Positions 1 through 9,365 of a DNA stretch of 64,000 bases are shown here, in pieces. The notes beneath the pieces are model-generated. The model worked only from the letters and a program-made list of their open reading frames with translations. It made no database searches and was not told the origin of the DNA. The translations under genes were made by a program, and so were the position numbers. The stretch lies in the NCBI RefSeq assembly GCF_022811705.1, contig NZ_CP094528.1:3410001-3474000 (forward strand), in the 5' to 3' direction. The DNA comes from Agromyces larvae. GTDB taxonomy: Bacteria; Actinomycetota; Actinomycetes; Actinomycetales; Microbacteriaceae. Position 1 is the stretch's first letter. Each line of letters begins with the position of its first letter.

Positions 1-2
1 AC

Positions 3-1127
3 GCCGCGTTCACCGAGCAGACCGGCGCCGAAGTCGACCTGCAGATCCAGCAGTGGGACGGCATCACGACCAAGATCAGCACGGCGCTCGCGACGTCGAA
101 TCCGCCCGACATCATCGACATCGGCAACACGCAGGTGCCGGGCTACGCCGCGAACGGCGGTCTGCTCGACCTCACGAACTACGAGGACGACCTGAAGCAG
201 GGCGCGACCTGGCTCGCCGGCCTCGAGGACCCGGCCCGCATCGACGGCTCGCTCTACGCGGTGCCCGGCTTCGCGGGCGCCCGCGCCGTCATCTACAACA
301 CGGCGATGTGGGCCGACGCGGGCGTCACCGAGGTGCCGACGACCCACGATGACCTCATCGCCGCCCTCGATGCGGTGGCCGCGGCGCACCCCGAGCCCGA
401 CTTCGCGCCGTTCTACCTGCCGGGCCAGTACTGGCAGTCGAGCATGCAGTTCGTGTGGGATGCGGGCGCCGAGATCGCGACCAGCGAGGGCGGCGAGTGG
501 ACGGGCGGGTTCTCGACGCCCGAGGGCATCGAGGGGCTCGAGCAGTTCGCCGAGTTCCAGAACACGTACTCGACCGGGGCATCCGCGACGCTCGACAACA
601 TCACGCCCGACCAGAACCAGATCTTCGCCGACGGCAAGACGTCGGCGATCCTGAGCACGGGCGGCTCGATCGCGGGCATCACGAAGGCGAACCCCGACAT
701 CACCGCCGACCAGCTCGGCACCTTCCCGCTGCCCGGTCTCTCGGGGCAGAACCAGCCCGCGATGCTCGGCGGCTCGGTCTGGGGTATCTCCGCCAAGTCG
801 CAGCACCGCGACCTCGCGCTGCAGTGGGCGAAGATCGCGGGCAGCCCCGAGATCCAGAAGGACTACGTGTTCGGCGTCGACGGCTGGATCCCGAACAGCA
901 CGCAGGCCGTCGAAGCGGCCCAGGCGAGCGGCCTGACCCCGCAGCAGGAGGGCTTCTTCGCCGCGGCGCTCAACTCGAAGGCGACTCCGGCGGCCGCGAA
1001 CTGGCCGACGATCGAGGGCGACAAGAGCATCGCCGAGCTGTTCGGCGCCGTCGCGTCGGGCTCGAAGTCGGCCGAGGACGCCGCGAATGCGATGGACGAG
1101 CACCTCGCCGACGTGCTCAACGGCTGA
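3..1127 (+). CDS. Sugar ABC transporter substrate-binding protein (5' end outside window)
   Basis: This is the C-terminal part (374 codons visible) of a family-1 extracellular solute-binding protein. The open frame runs in from the left edge at base 3, so signal peptide and lipobox are not visible. Visible family features are the DIIDIGN segment after the first lobe, the YNTAMWADAG hinge segment, and a long helical C-terminus. It should capture a sugar outside the membrane and deliver it to the two permeases directly downstream (4-nt gap to the next start). The GH20 hexosaminidase and ROK regulator in the same operon suggest an N-acetylglucosamine-containing sugar such as chitobiose. That substrate is inferred from context only. 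Confidence 0.9.
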   Translation, partial: AAFTEQTGAEVDLQIQQWDGITTKISTALATSNPPDIIDIGNTQVPGYAANGGLLDLTNYEDDLKQGATWLAGLEDPARIDGSLYAVPGFAGARAVIYNTAMWADAGVTEVPTTHDDLIAALDAVAAAHPEPDFAPFYLPGQYWQSSMQFVWDAGAEIATSEGGEWTGGFSTPEGIEGLEQFAEFQNTYSTGASATLDNITPDQNQIFADGKTSAILSTGGSIAGITKANPDITADQLGTFPLPGLSGQNQPAMLGGSVWGISAKSQHRDLALQWAKIAGSPEIQKDYVFGVDGWIPNSTQAVEAAQASGLTPQQEGFFAAALNSKATPAAANWPTIEGDKSIAELFGAVASGSKSAEDAANAMDEHLADVLNG

Positions 1128-1131
1128 GGTC

Positions 1132-2199
1132 GTGACCGTCGTCGATCCGGCCGCGCGAGCGCGGGCCGCCGGGCAGGACGCTCCTGCCCGGCGGCCCGGC
1201 CCGCCCGCGGCCGACCAGCAGGCCGGCGGGAGCGCCGGCCCGAGGCATCCGGATGCTTCGAAGCGGCCCCGCTCGAAGCGACCCGCCGGCCCGGAGCATC
1301 CGACCGCCCGCCGCCGGGATCGCGCCCCCCTCTGGCTGCTGAGCCCCGCCGGGCTCGTGATGGCCGTCGTGACGGCCGCACCGATCGTGCTGCTCGTCGG
1401 CATCTCGTTCACCGACTTCGACCAGCGGTCGCTGTTCACGGGCGCGTTCTCGTTCGTCGGACTGGAGCAGTACGCGACGGTCTTCGCCGACCCCGACTTC
1501 TGGCTCGCCCTCGCCCGCACCGTCGTCTTCACCGCGGCGATGGTGGCGGGCAGCGTGCTCGTCGGCATGGGCGTCGCCCACCTCATGACGCTGCTGCGCC
1601 CGGGCATGCGCTACCTGGTCACGGTCGTGCTGATCTGCGCGTGGGCGATGCCGAACGTGGCATCCTCGCTGGTCTGGAACTGGCTGTTCCAGCCCGGCTA
1701 CGGCGTGGTCAACTGGCTCCTCACCCAGGTGCGGGTCTTCGGCGATCTGACGGATGTCGCGTGGTCGCAGCATCCCGTACTCGCGGCGACGAGCATCTGG
1801 GCGCTCATCGTCTGGCAGGCGGTGCCGTTCATCGCGCTCACCCTCTACGCGGCGCAGGTGCAGATCCCGACCGAGTACTACGAGGCCGCCCGCCTCGACG
1901 GCGCGAGCGAATGGCGGGTCTACCGATCGATCACGCTCGTGTTCCTGCGCCCGACGCTGGGGCTCATCACCATCCTCTCGATCATCTGGGACTACAACGT
2001 GTTCAACCAGATCTGGCTCGTCTCGCAGGGCGGCCCCGACCAGGCGACGACGACGCTCGGCATCTTCACGTACAAGACGGCGTTCGTCGGGTTCGAGCTC
2101 GGCGCGGGTTCGGCGATCTCGGTCGTGACCACGCTCATCCTGCTCGTGCTCACGGCTGTCTATATCCGCAGCCTCGTGCGATCGGGGGAGGACCTGTGA
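1132..2199 (+). CDS. Sugar ABC transporter permease (MalF/UgpA type)
   Basis: A 355-residue inner-membrane permease subunit of a carbohydrate importer. About six membrane segments follow a long Arg/Pro/Ala-rich cytoplasmic N-tail of about 65 residues. The EAA loop that docks the ATPase is visible as EYYEAARLDGASEW. I chose GTG at 1132, 4 nt after the upstream stop and preceded by GAGGT. The ATG at 1087 would overlap the binding-protein gene by 41 nt. No ATPase gene lies nearby, so the importer presumably uses a shared MsiK-type ATPase, as known for many actinobacterial sugar importers. Confidence 0.92.
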   Translation: MTVVDPAARARAAGQDAPARRPGPPAADQQAGGSAGPRHPDASKRPRSKRPAGPEHPTARRRDRAPLWLLSPAGLVMAVVTAAPIVLLVGISFTDFDQRSLFTGAFSFVGLEQYATVFADPDFWLALARTVVFTAAMVAGSVLVGMGVAHLMTLLRPGMRYLVTVVLICAWAMPNVASSLVWNWLFQPGYGVVNWLLTQVRVFGDLTDVAWSQHPVLAATSIWALIVWQAVPFIALTLYAAQVQIPTEYYEAARLDGASEWRVYRSITLVFLRPTLGLITILSIIWDYNVFNQIWLVSQGGPDQATTTLGIFTYKTAFVGFELGAGSAISVVTTLILLVLTAVYIRSLVRSGEDL

Positions 2200-3050
2200 G
2201 CACCGCAGCCCAGCCACGCCGCACCGCGCGTCGGCGGCGGAGCATCCCGAACCTGATCGCGATCGCGTTCTGCGCCGTCTGGATCTTCCCCGTCTACTGG
2301 ATGGTGAACACGGCGTTCAAGCCGCGCAGCGAGATCCTGACCGCGACGCCGATCTTCTTCCCGCAGCATCCGTCGATCGACAACTTCATCGTGGCGATCA
2401 CGCAGACCGGCTTCCTGACCGACCTGCGCAACAGCCTCATCGTCGTCACCGGCACGGTGCTGCTGTCGATCGTGCTCGGGTTCTTCGCGGCGGCGGCGCT
2501 GTCGCGGTTCCGCTTCCGGGGGCGGCGTGCGGTGCTCGTCGCGATCCTGGCGGTGCAGATGCTGCCGGGCACGGCGCTGCTCATCCCGACGTTCCTGATG
2601 TTCAACAGCCTGAACCTGCTCGGCACGTTCGCCGGGCTGGTGCTCGCCTACGTCGCCGCGGTGCTGCCGTTCTCGATCTGGGTGATGCGCGGGTTCTTCG
2701 TCGCGATCCCCGCCGAGATCGAGGAGGCGGCGCGCATCGACGGGGCGAGCACCTGGGCGGTGCTGCTGCGCATCTGGTTCCCGCTCGTCGGGCCGGGTGT
2801 CATCGCGACGAGCATCTTCGCGTTCATCGCCGCGTGGAACGACTACCTCGTCGCGTACACGTTCATGAAGGACCAGGCGATGTACACCCTGCCGGTCTGG
2901 CTGGCGTCGTTCACGACGCCGACGACGGGCACTGACTTCGGCGGGCAGATGGCCGGCTCGGTGCTGTTCTCGCTCCCGGTGATCGTCTTCTTCCTCCTCA
3001 TCCAACGCAACCTGGTGACCGGCCTGTCGGCCGGCGCCGTGAAGGGCTGA
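2196..3050 (+). CDS. Sugar ABC transporter permease (MalG/UgpE type)
   Basis: A 284-residue second permease of the same importer, starting at a GTGA overlap with the preceding gene, so the two are probably translated as a pair. The EAA loop is visible as EIEEAARIDGASTW, with six predicted membrane helices. The N-terminus is short and basic, as usual for MalG-type subunits. It forms the membrane pore with the upstream permease. The next gene (GH20) starts 4 nt after its stop, consistent with one operon for uptake and hydrolysis of an amino-sugar oligosaccharide. Confidence 0.93.
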   Translation: MSTAAQPRRTARRRRSIPNLIAIAFCAVWIFPVYWMVNTAFKPRSEILTATPIFFPQHPSIDNFIVAITQTGFLTDLRNSLIVVTGTVLLSIVLGFFAAAALSRFRFRGRRAVLVAILAVQMLPGTALLIPTFLMFNSLNLLGTFAGLVLAYVAAVLPFSIWVMRGFFVAIPAEIEEAARIDGASTWAVLLRIWFPLVGPGVIATSIFAFIAAWNDYLVAYTFMKDQAMYTLPVWLASFTTPTTGTDFGGQMAGSVLFSLPVIVFFLLIQRNLVTGLSAGAVKG

Positions 3051-3053
3051 TCG

Positions 3054-4757
3054 ATGCTCGTTCCCCGACCGCGCCGCGCAGCACCCGCCGGCCCGTCGAG
3101 CGGCGGCGCCGCCGGTGCCGGCCGTGACGGACGTGCCGGCCGTACCGGCCTTGCCGCCGGTGCCGGCCGCGCCGGCTTCGAGCTCACCGCGTCGAGCGCG
3201 ATCACCGCCGACGCCGAGCTCGCGCCGGTCGCCGTCTGGCTGCAGGGCGCGCTGCGCCCGCCGACCGGGTTCGCGCTGCCGGTTCGGCCCATCGCGGGCC
3301 GGCTCACCGGGTCGATCCGGTTGGCGATCGATGATGCGCTGCCGGCCGAGGGGTACCGGCTGCGGGTCGACGCCGAGGGCGTCGACGTGATCGGCGGAGG
3401 TGCGGCCGGGGTCTTCGCCGGATGCCAGTCGCTGCTGCAGCTCTTCCCCCCGGCGATCCACCGGCGGGCGAGGGTGACGGATGCCGCGTGGCGGCTGCCG
3501 GCCGTCGAGATCGACGATGCGCCGCGGTTCGCGTGGCGGGGTGCGATGCTCGACGTCGCCCGGCACTTCCTGCCGGTGCGGGACGTGCTGCGGTTCATCG
3601 ACCTGATGGCCGCGCACAAGCTGAACCGGCTGCACTTCCACCTCACCGACGACCAGGGGTGGCGCATCGAGATCCCGCGGTACCCGCGGCTCACCGAGGT
3701 GGGCGCGTGGCGGCACGAGAGCCAGGTCGGCGCCGCCCCCGGTGCACCCGGCGACGGCCGGCCGCACGGCGGCTACTACACGCAGGACGACCTGCGCGAG
3801 ATCGTGGCGTACGCCGCCGAACGGTTCGTCACGATCGTGCCCGAGATCGAGTCGCCCGGGCACGTGCAGGCGGCGATCGCGGCATACCCCGAGTTGGGCG
3901 TCGACCGCCCCGACGTCGACGTCTGGACGGGGTGGGGCATCAGCGAGTACGTGCTGAACGCCGAGGAGTCCACGGTGCGGTTCTTCTGCGACGTGCTCGA
4001 CGACGTGATGGACCTCTTCCCCGGTCCGTACATCGGCATCGGCGGCGACGAGTGCCCGCGCGTGCAGTGGCGGGGGAGCGCACGCGTGCAGCAGCGCATG
4101 GGCGAGCTCGGCCTCGCCGACGAGGGCGAGGTGCAGGGCTGGTTCACGGGCCGGCTCGCCGAGCACCTGCGCGCCCGCGGGCGGCGGGCGTTCGGCTGGG
4201 ACGAGCTGCTCGAGGGCGAACCGCCGCACGACGTCGTGGTGGCGTCGTGGCGGGGCTCGGCGGGCATCACGATCGCCGCGCGGCTCGGGTACGACGTGGT
4301 CGCCTGCCCCGACGACGTCGCCTACCTCGACTATCGGCAGTCCGACGGCCCCGACGAGCCGATCCCGGTGTCGGTGCCGGTCACGGTCGTCGACGCGTTC
4401 CGGTTCGACCCGGTGCCGCCGGGGCTCTCGCCCGAGGAGGCGGCCCACGTACTCGGCGGGCAGGCGAACCTGTGGAGCGAGTACATGGACTCGCCGCGCA
4501 CCGTCGACTTCTTCGCCTTCCCGCGGCTCGCGGCGATCGCCGAGGCGCTCTGGTCGGGCTCGGGCGGCGACGAGGCCGGCTTCCTGCGCCGGCTCGACGC
4601 GCACCTGGCCCGCCTGGACGCGATGGGCGTCGAGTACCGGCGTGCCGACGGGCCGCGCCCGTGGCAGCGTCGCCCCGGCATCCCGGGCCGGCCCGAGACC
4701 CGCGCCGAGCGCGAGGCGAACATCGCCGCACTGGTCGCGCAGCTGCCGCGCGTGTGA
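3054..4757 (+). CDS. GH20 beta-N-acetylhexosaminidase, two-domain form
   Basis: A 567-residue glycosidase removing terminal GlcNAc/GalNAc by substrate-assisted catalysis. Residues about 42-150 match the usual small N-terminal GH20b domain, and the TIM-barrel catalytic domain begins near FAWRGAMLD. Catalytic Asp332-Glu333 sit in IGIGGDEC, and HFHLTDDQGWR lies near residue 195. No signal peptide is seen, so it probably acts in the cytoplasm on imported oligosaccharide. ATG 3054 has AAGGG about 8 nt upstream. Residues about 15-40 are low-complexity Gly/Arg/Ala encoded by GCCGGCCG-rich DNA, so the true N-terminus could lie further in. A second, differently built GH20 lies at 55762. Confidence 0.95.
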   Translation: MLVPRPRRAAPAGPSSGGAAGAGRDGRAGRTGLAAGAGRAGFELTASSAITADAELAPVAVWLQGALRPPTGFALPVRPIAGRLTGSIRLAIDDALPAEGYRLRVDAEGVDVIGGGAAGVFAGCQSLLQLFPPAIHRRARVTDAAWRLPAVEIDDAPRFAWRGAMLDVARHFLPVRDVLRFIDLMAAHKLNRLHFHLTDDQGWRIEIPRYPRLTEVGAWRHESQVGAAPGAPGDGRPHGGYYTQDDLREIVAYAAERFVTIVPEIESPGHVQAAIAAYPELGVDRPDVDVWTGWGISEYVLNAEESTVRFFCDVLDDVMDLFPGPYIGIGGDECPRVQWRGSARVQQRMGELGLADEGEVQGWFTGRLAEHLRARGRRAFGWDELLEGEPPHDVVVASWRGSAGITIAARLGYDVVACPDDVAYLDYRQSDGPDEPIPVSVPVTVVDAFRFDPVPPGLSPEEAAHVLGGQANLWSEYMDSPRTVDFFAFPRLAAIAEALWSGSGGDEAGFLRRLDAHLARLDAMGVEYRRADGPRPWQRRPGIPGRPETRAEREANIAALVAQLPRV

Positions 4758-4816
4758 CCGGCGGACGGGCCAAGATGGGAGGGCACGCCGTCGCGCGGGC
4801 GGGGAGGAGCACCCGG

Positions 4817-5941
4817 ATGAACCGGCAGGTCGGCAGCGGCGGCGCGGGCCTGCGGAGCATGAACGCCCGCGACGTGCTCGCCGCGCTGCACGGCTCCGAC
4901 GAGGCGCGCACCGTCGCGGATCTCGCGGGCGAGGTGCGGCTGACCCGGCCGACCGTCGAGGCCGCGCTCGCCGAGCTGGTGCAGATGGGCTGGGTGCAGG
5001 AGGTGCCGCCCGAGGCGGTCCCGAATCGGGCGGGCCGGCGGGCGCGCCGGTTCCGGTTCCACGCGGCGGCCGGGCTGCTCATGGGCGTGGATGTCGGGCC
5101 TCACGCCGTGACCTGCCTCATCTCCGACCTCGCCGGCGCCGTCGTGCACTCCGAGGAGGAGCGGTACGACGACCACGGCGACGCGGCGACGGCGTGGGCG
5201 GTGATCCGCGCGGTCGTCGAGCGGGCGCTCGACGCGGTGTCGGCGACCCGCGTGCTCGCGACGACGGTGGGGGTGCCGGCGGTCGTCGGCCCCGACGGCG
5301 TCATCGCGTACTCGGTCGTCGTGCCCGGCTGGCTGCGCGCCGGCATCCCGTCGCTCATCTCGTCGTCGTTCCCGTCGGACGCGACCTTCTTCGACAACGA
5401 CGTGAAGCTCGCGACCCTCGCCGAGGCCGAGTGGGGCGGGCTGCGCGACGCGCGACACGCGATCTTCCTGCTCGCCGGCCGGCAGATCGGCGCGGGGCTG
5501 ATCGTGAACGGCGAGCTCACCCGGGGTGCGAACGGCGCGGCGGGCGAGATCGGCGGGCTCGACTCGGTCGACTGGGCGTCGGCGCCCGTGCGGCTGACCG
5601 ACTCGTTCGACCCGCCCCTGGCCATCGAGCAGATCTTCGAACGGGCGGCCGAAGCCGACCCGGCGGCGGTCGGCGCCGTCGCCGTGTTCGCCCGCGACAT
5701 CGCCGAGGGCGTCGCGGCGCTGGCGCTCACGGTCGACCCCGAGGTGGTCGTCGTGGCCGGCGAAGCGGTGCTCGCCGGCGACGCGTTCCTCGTGCCGCTG
5801 AGGCGCGCGCTCTCGTCGCTCTGCCTGTCGACGCCGCGCATCGAGCCGACCTCGCTCGGCACGCGCGCGGTCGCGCTCGGCGCCCTCGCCCGCTCGCTCG
5901 AGCACGTCCGCGACGCCGTGCTGGAACTGCCGCGGCCCTGA
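4817..5941 (+). CDS. ROK-family transcriptional regulator
   Basis: A 374-residue protein with an N-terminal winged helix (residues about 15-75, recognition region RLTRPTVEAAL) and a ROK sugar-kinase-like domain starting at MGVDVG. The family segment GANGAAGEIGGLDS is present, but the Cys-rich zinc motif typical of Mlc/NagC and sugar kinases is not seen, which favours an unusual sensor. Start 4817 has GGGGAGGAG 8 nt upstream. ATG 4775 is in frame but lacks such a site. Lying last in the amino-sugar operon, it probably represses the operon and is relieved by a GlcNAc-type ligand. The ligand is inferred. Confidence 0.9.
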   Translation: MNRQVGSGGAGLRSMNARDVLAALHGSDEARTVADLAGEVRLTRPTVEAALAELVQMGWVQEVPPEAVPNRAGRRARRFRFHAAAGLLMGVDVGPHAVTCLISDLAGAVVHSEEERYDDHGDAATAWAVIRAVVERALDAVSATRVLATTVGVPAVVGPDGVIAYSVVVPGWLRAGIPSLISSSFPSDATFFDNDVKLATLAEAEWGGLRDARHAIFLLAGRQIGAGLIVNGELTRGANGAAGEIGGLDSVDWASAPVRLTDSFDPPLAIEQIFERAAEADPAAVGAVAVFARDIAEGVAALALTVDPEVVVVAGEAVLAGDAFLVPLRRALSSLCLSTPRIEPTSLGTRAVALGALARSLEHVRDAVLELPRP

Positions 5942-5992
5942 GCGCGCGGGTGCATCGCGGCTAGGCTGTCGCCACCCGACGAAGGAGCCGGC

Positions 5993-6703
5993 ATGACCGA
6001 GACGAAGCCGAACTTCGACCCGCGCTACGACCCGCGGTTCCAGCGGGGCTGGGTCGAGCCCGAGGGCGGTGCGGATGCCCCGCCCCACGCCGACCCGCCG
6101 TCGCACCGGCAGGCACCGCAGCAGGCGCGACCCGCGCGGCCCGCCCCGGAGTCCGCCGAGGATCCCGCCCACGATCCTGCTCCGGCGCGGGCCGAGGACC
6201 TGTTCGCCGAACTCATCGCCCCCGAGTCCTCCGAGCCCCGCGACCCCCGCGACCCCCGTGGCGGCCGCGAACAGTCGCAGCTCGCGCCGCGGGGCGGGGC
6301 CGGGCTGCCCGAGGTGCAGGTCGCCGGTTTCGCGCCGTCGGCGTACGGCGTGCCGGTCGAGGCATCCGACCTGGTGCCGCCCGAGTCGGTGCGGCGCGTC
6401 GCCGGGCGGTGGCTGTGGCTGGTGCTCGGGCTGTCGCTGGTGTTCGTGATCGGCGGCGCGCTCGCCTACTGGCAGTCGCTCACGGCGCAGAACCCGTACA
6501 CGGGTGCGGTCTCGACCATGGACCCCGCGACCATGCTGATCATCTCGTCGGCCGCGCCCGCCGCCGTCGAACTCGGCGTGATCGGCGTCGTCGCGAGCCT
6601 GGTCGGCTGGGCCATCATCGGGTCGACCGCGCGGACGCGCGGGGCGCCGGATGGGGCAGAGGTTCCGGATGCCTCGGCGGCAGGTCGGCAGGTGGACGCG
6701 TGA
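5993..6703 (+). CDS. Membrane protein with long Pro-rich cytoplasmic N-terminus, unknown function
   Basis: A 236-residue protein I do not recognise. Residues 1-135 are hydrophilic and rich in Pro, Ala, Asp and Arg (disordered). Two membrane helices follow at about 138-160 and 182-207. A TAGGCT -10 hexamer lies at 5962-5967, and AAGGAG precedes ATG 5993. Its stop overlaps the start of the next gene, a second small membrane protein with two helices, so the pair probably works together in the membrane. Confidence 0.75.
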   Translation: MTETKPNFDPRYDPRFQRGWVEPEGGADAPPHADPPSHRQAPQQARPARPAPESAEDPAHDPAPARAEDLFAELIAPESSEPRDPRDPRGGREQSQLAPRGGAGLPEVQVAGFAPSAYGVPVEASDLVPPESVRRVAGRWLWLVLGLSLVFVIGGALAYWQSLTAQNPYTGAVSTMDPATMLIISSAAPAAVELGVIGVVASLVGWAIIGSTARTRGAPDGAEVPDASAAGRQVDA

Positions 6704-7083
6704 GCACCGCACTCGGCCGGCGGATCACGGCGTCCCGGGTCGCGATCGTCGCCCTCGTGGTCTGCCTGATCGCCGGTGCCGCCGTCGCCCAGTGGGCCGC
6801 GCAGACCGCGACCGACCGGAACAACCAGGTCTGGAACTGGTCGGGCGAGCCGTCGGCCGAGGTGTTGCTGCAGATTAACGTGCAGCAGTACCTGTGGGCG
6901 ATCGTCACCCCGATGGCCGGCACCCTCGCCATCGCGTCGGCGTTCGGACTGCTGGTCGTCGGTTCGCGCCCGCTCGCCGTGCGGTGGTCGCACTGGGCTG
7001 CGGAACGCGCCGCGCAGCACGCCGCCGATCACGCGGCCGACGTCGCGGACACTCTGCGGCCTATTCGGCCACCCGCACGATGA
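6700..7083 (+). CDS. Small two-helix membrane protein, unknown function
   Basis: A 127-residue protein translated from a GTGA overlap with the gene before it. Helices are predicted at about 15-35 and 65-87. They flank an extracytoplasmic loop containing NNQVWNWSGEP, and the tail is His/Ala-rich. The two helices and topology mirror the partner upstream, so they may form a complex or be old duplicates. The last 23 nt overlap the 3' end of the convergent lipid-kinase gene. No function can be assigned. Confidence 0.7.
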   Translation: MSTALGRRITASRVAIVALVVCLIAGAAVAQWAAQTATDRNNQVWNWSGEPSAEVLLQINVQQYLWAIVTPMAGTLAIASAFGLLVVGSRPLAVRWSHWAAERAAQHAADHAADVADTLRPIRPPAR

Positions 7084-8086
7084 GCGAGCCGGGGTCGACC
7101 CGGAAGTCGGCGGCCACCACCGACCCGAACTCGTCGCCGTCGATCTGGAACTCCTCGGCCTCGCCGTCGATCCGGATCGACACCGACCGGCCGCGCCCGT
7201 AGACGATCTCGCGCCGGCGATCCCCGCCCGTGAGGTCGAGGAACTGCCGCCCGACCGCGGTCTTGCGCAGCACCGGGTTCTCCCACGTCACGCGCCGCCA
7301 GATGAACAGCCAGCCGAGCAGGTTCCGCGGCTGCAGCACGACGACGTCGAGACGGCCGTCGTCGATCTCGGCGTCGGGGATCAGCTCGATGTTGCCCGGC
7401 AGGTAGCCGAGGTTCGCGACCAGGATGCTCGAGGCCCGGGGCCGATGGATGCGGCCCCGGTCGATGCGGTACCTCACCCGGAACGGCTTCGACGCGGGCA
7501 GCACGCGCAGCCCGGCGTCGACGTACGCGAGCCAGCCGACCCGCTTCTTCAGGTCGGAGTTCGTGTTCGCGATCATCGACGCGTCGATGCCGACGCCGGC
7601 CATCACGAGCGATGAATGCGACTCCTCGGTGCCGTCGGCTCGCCGGATGTCGCTGACGAGCACGTCGACCGTCCGGTCGATGCCGACGAACGCGAGCACG
7701 ACGGCGTCGGCGAGATCGTTGACCGGGATCCCGATGTTGCGTGCGAAGAGGTTGCCGGTGCCGAGCGGCACGATGCCCATCGGCACCCCGCTGCCGCGCA
7801 GCCCCGCCGCGACCGACCGGACGGTGCCGTCGCCGCCCGCGGCGATCACGAGATCGGCCCCCTGCGCGAGCGCTTCGCGGGTCTGCCGTTTGCCCGGATC
7901 CTCGACCGTCGTGTCGATCCACAGACTCGGCGCGAACCCCTGCCGCTGCTCGGTCTCCTCGACGGCCGCGCGCAACCGGTCGTACCCCTGCTTCGAGGGA
8001 TTCGCGACGATCGCCGCACGCGCCCGGCCCGTGGCATCCGCCCCCTGAGCCCCTTGATCCCCACCCACGCTGCAACCGTACGACAT
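7061..8086 (-). CDS. Diacylglycerol kinase-like lipid kinase
   Basis: A 341-residue protein of the DAGK catalytic family (YegS/DgkB type). The nucleotide-binding GGDGTVR motif lies near residue 94, followed by GTGNLFARN, the substrate-side motif of the family. The C-terminal beta-sandwich is complete (IDGDEFG near residue 315). It likely phosphorylates diacylglycerol or a related lipid at the membrane surface. It is transcribed divergently from serS with only 13 bp between the start codons. Upstream starts are impossible without entering serS, but a downstream start near residue 20 cannot be excluded. Confidence 0.9.
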   Translation of the reverse strand: MSYGCSVGGDQGAQGADATGRARAAIVANPSKQGYDRLRAAVEETEQRQGFAPSLWIDTTVEDPGKRQTREALAQGADLVIAAGGDGTVRSVAAGLRGSGVPMGIVPLGTGNLFARNIGIPVNDLADAVVLAFVGIDRTVDVLVSDIRRADGTEESHSSLVMAGVGIDASMIANTNSDLKKRVGWLAYVDAGLRVLPASKPFRVRYRIDRGRIHRPRASSILVANLGYLPGNIELIPDAEIDDGRLDVVVLQPRNLLGWLFIWRRVTWENPVLRKTAVGRQFLDLTGGDRRREIVYGRGRSVSIRIDGEAEEFQIDGDEFGSVVAADFRVDPGSLIVRVAE

Positions 8087-8087
8087 C

Positions 8088-8093
8088 TAGACT
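8088..8093 (+). promoter_or_regulatory. -10 hexamer of serS (leaderless)
   Basis: TAGACT ends 6 nt before the serS GTG. Transcription starting 6-7 nt after a -10 box would begin at the start codon itself, giving a leaderless mRNA. No Shine-Dalgarno sequence is present. Confidence 0.7.
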
Positions 8094-8099
8094 TGCAGA

Positions 8100-9365
8100 G
8101 TGATCGACCCCGTGCTCCTTCGCGAGAATCCAGACCTGGTCAAGCGTTCGCAAGAGCTGCGCGGCGAACCGACCTCCCACGTCGACGACGCCGTCGCCGC
8201 CGACGCCGAGCGGCGTGCGGCGATCTCGGCGTTCGAGAACCTGCGGGCCGAGCAGAACGCGTTCGGCAAGCGGGTGGCCCAGGCATCCAAGGACGACAAG
8301 CCGGCGCTCGTCGCCCAGGCGCAGCAGCTCGCCGCCGAAGTGAAGGCCGCCAACCAGCGCGCGACCGACGCCGAGGCGGCGTTCACCGCCGCGGTGCAGA
8401 AGCTCGGCAACGTCGTCATCGACGGGGTGCCCGCCGGCGGCGAGGACGACTTCGTCGTGCTGCGCGAGGTCGGCGAGAAACCCGTGTTCGACTTCGAGCC
8501 GCGCGACCACCTCGCGCTCGGCGAACTGCTCGACGCGATCGACATGCCGCGCGGCGCGAAGGTGTCGGGCGCCCGCTTCTCGTACCTGAAGGGCGTCGGC
8601 GCGCGACTGCAGCTCGCGCTCATGAACATGGGCCTCGACCGGGCGATCGCAGCGGGGTTCACGCCGCTCATCACGCCCACGCTCGTGCGGCCCGAGGTCA
8701 TGCAGGGCACCGGGTTCCTCGGCGCGCACGCCGAAGAGGTCTACTACCTGCCCGACGACGAGCTCTACCTCGTCGGCACCAGCGAGGTCGCGCTCGCCGG
8801 GTACCACCAGGGCGAGATCCTGGATGTCTCGAAGGGTCCGATCCGGTACGCCGGCTGGTCGACGTGCTACCGCCGCGAGGCCGGGAGCCACGGCAAGGAC
8901 ACGCGCGGGATCATCCGCGTGCACCAGTTCGACAAGCTCGAGATGTTCTCGTACATCGATCCCGCCGACGCCGAGGCCGAGCACGAGCGCCTCCTCGCCT
9001 GGCAGGAGGGCATGATGCGCGACCTCGGGCTCGCGTACCGGGTCATCGACACCGCCGCCGGCGACCTCGGCTCGAGCGCCGCCCGCAAGTTCGACATCGA
9101 GGCGTGGGTGCCGACGCAGGGCACCTATCGCGAGCTCACCTCGACGTCGAATTGCACGACCTTCCAGGCGCGACGGCTCGACATCCGCCATCGCGGCGCG
9201 GGCGGCAAGACGTCGCCGGTTGCGACCCTCAACGGCACCCTCGCCACCACGCGCTGGCTGGTCGCGATCCTCGAGACCCACCAGCGGGTGGATGGCTCGG
9301 TGCTGGTGCCCGAGCCGCTGCGCGGGTTCCTCGGCGGACTCGAGGTGCTTGAGCCGATCGCATGA
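8100..9365 (+). CDS. serS: Seryl-tRNA synthetase
   Basis: A 421-residue class II synthetase charging tRNA-Ser. The N-terminal coiled-coil arm that grips the long variable arm of tRNA-Ser spans residues about 25-105. Class II motif 2 is visible as [22 protein letters not shown] and motif 3 near [13 protein letters not shown]. The length is normal for bacterial SerRS. The GTG start at 8100 is supported by the leaderless -10 box. The stop overlaps the start of the next gene (ATGA). Two tRNA-Ser genes lie 1-2.5 kb downstream. Confidence 0.97.
   Translation: MIDPVLLRENPDLVKRSQELRGEPTSHVDDAVAADAERRAAISAFENLRAEQNAFGKRVAQASKDDKPALVAQAQQLAAEVKAANQRATDAEAAFTAAVQKLGNVVIDGVPAGGEDDFVVLREVGEKPVFDFEPRDHLALGELLDAIDMPRGAKVSGARFSYLKGVGARLQLALMNMGLDRAIAAGFTPLITPTLVRPEVMQGTGFLGAHAEEVYYLPDDELYLVGTSEVALAGYHQGEILDVSKGPIRYAGWSTCYRREAGSHGKDTRGIIRVHQFDKLEMFSYIDPADAEAEHERLLAWQEGMMRDLGLAYRVIDTAAGDLGSSAARKFDIEAWVPTQGTYRELTSTSNCTTFQARRLDIRHRGAGGKTSPVATLNGTLATTRWLVAILETHQRVDGSVLVPEPLRGFLGGLEVLEPIA

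Noticed and set aside
3105..3180. GCCGGCCG-rich stretch at the start of the first GH20 as a regulatory repeat
   Set aside because: It is in frame and can be explained as low-complexity coding DNA. Unit length is irregular.
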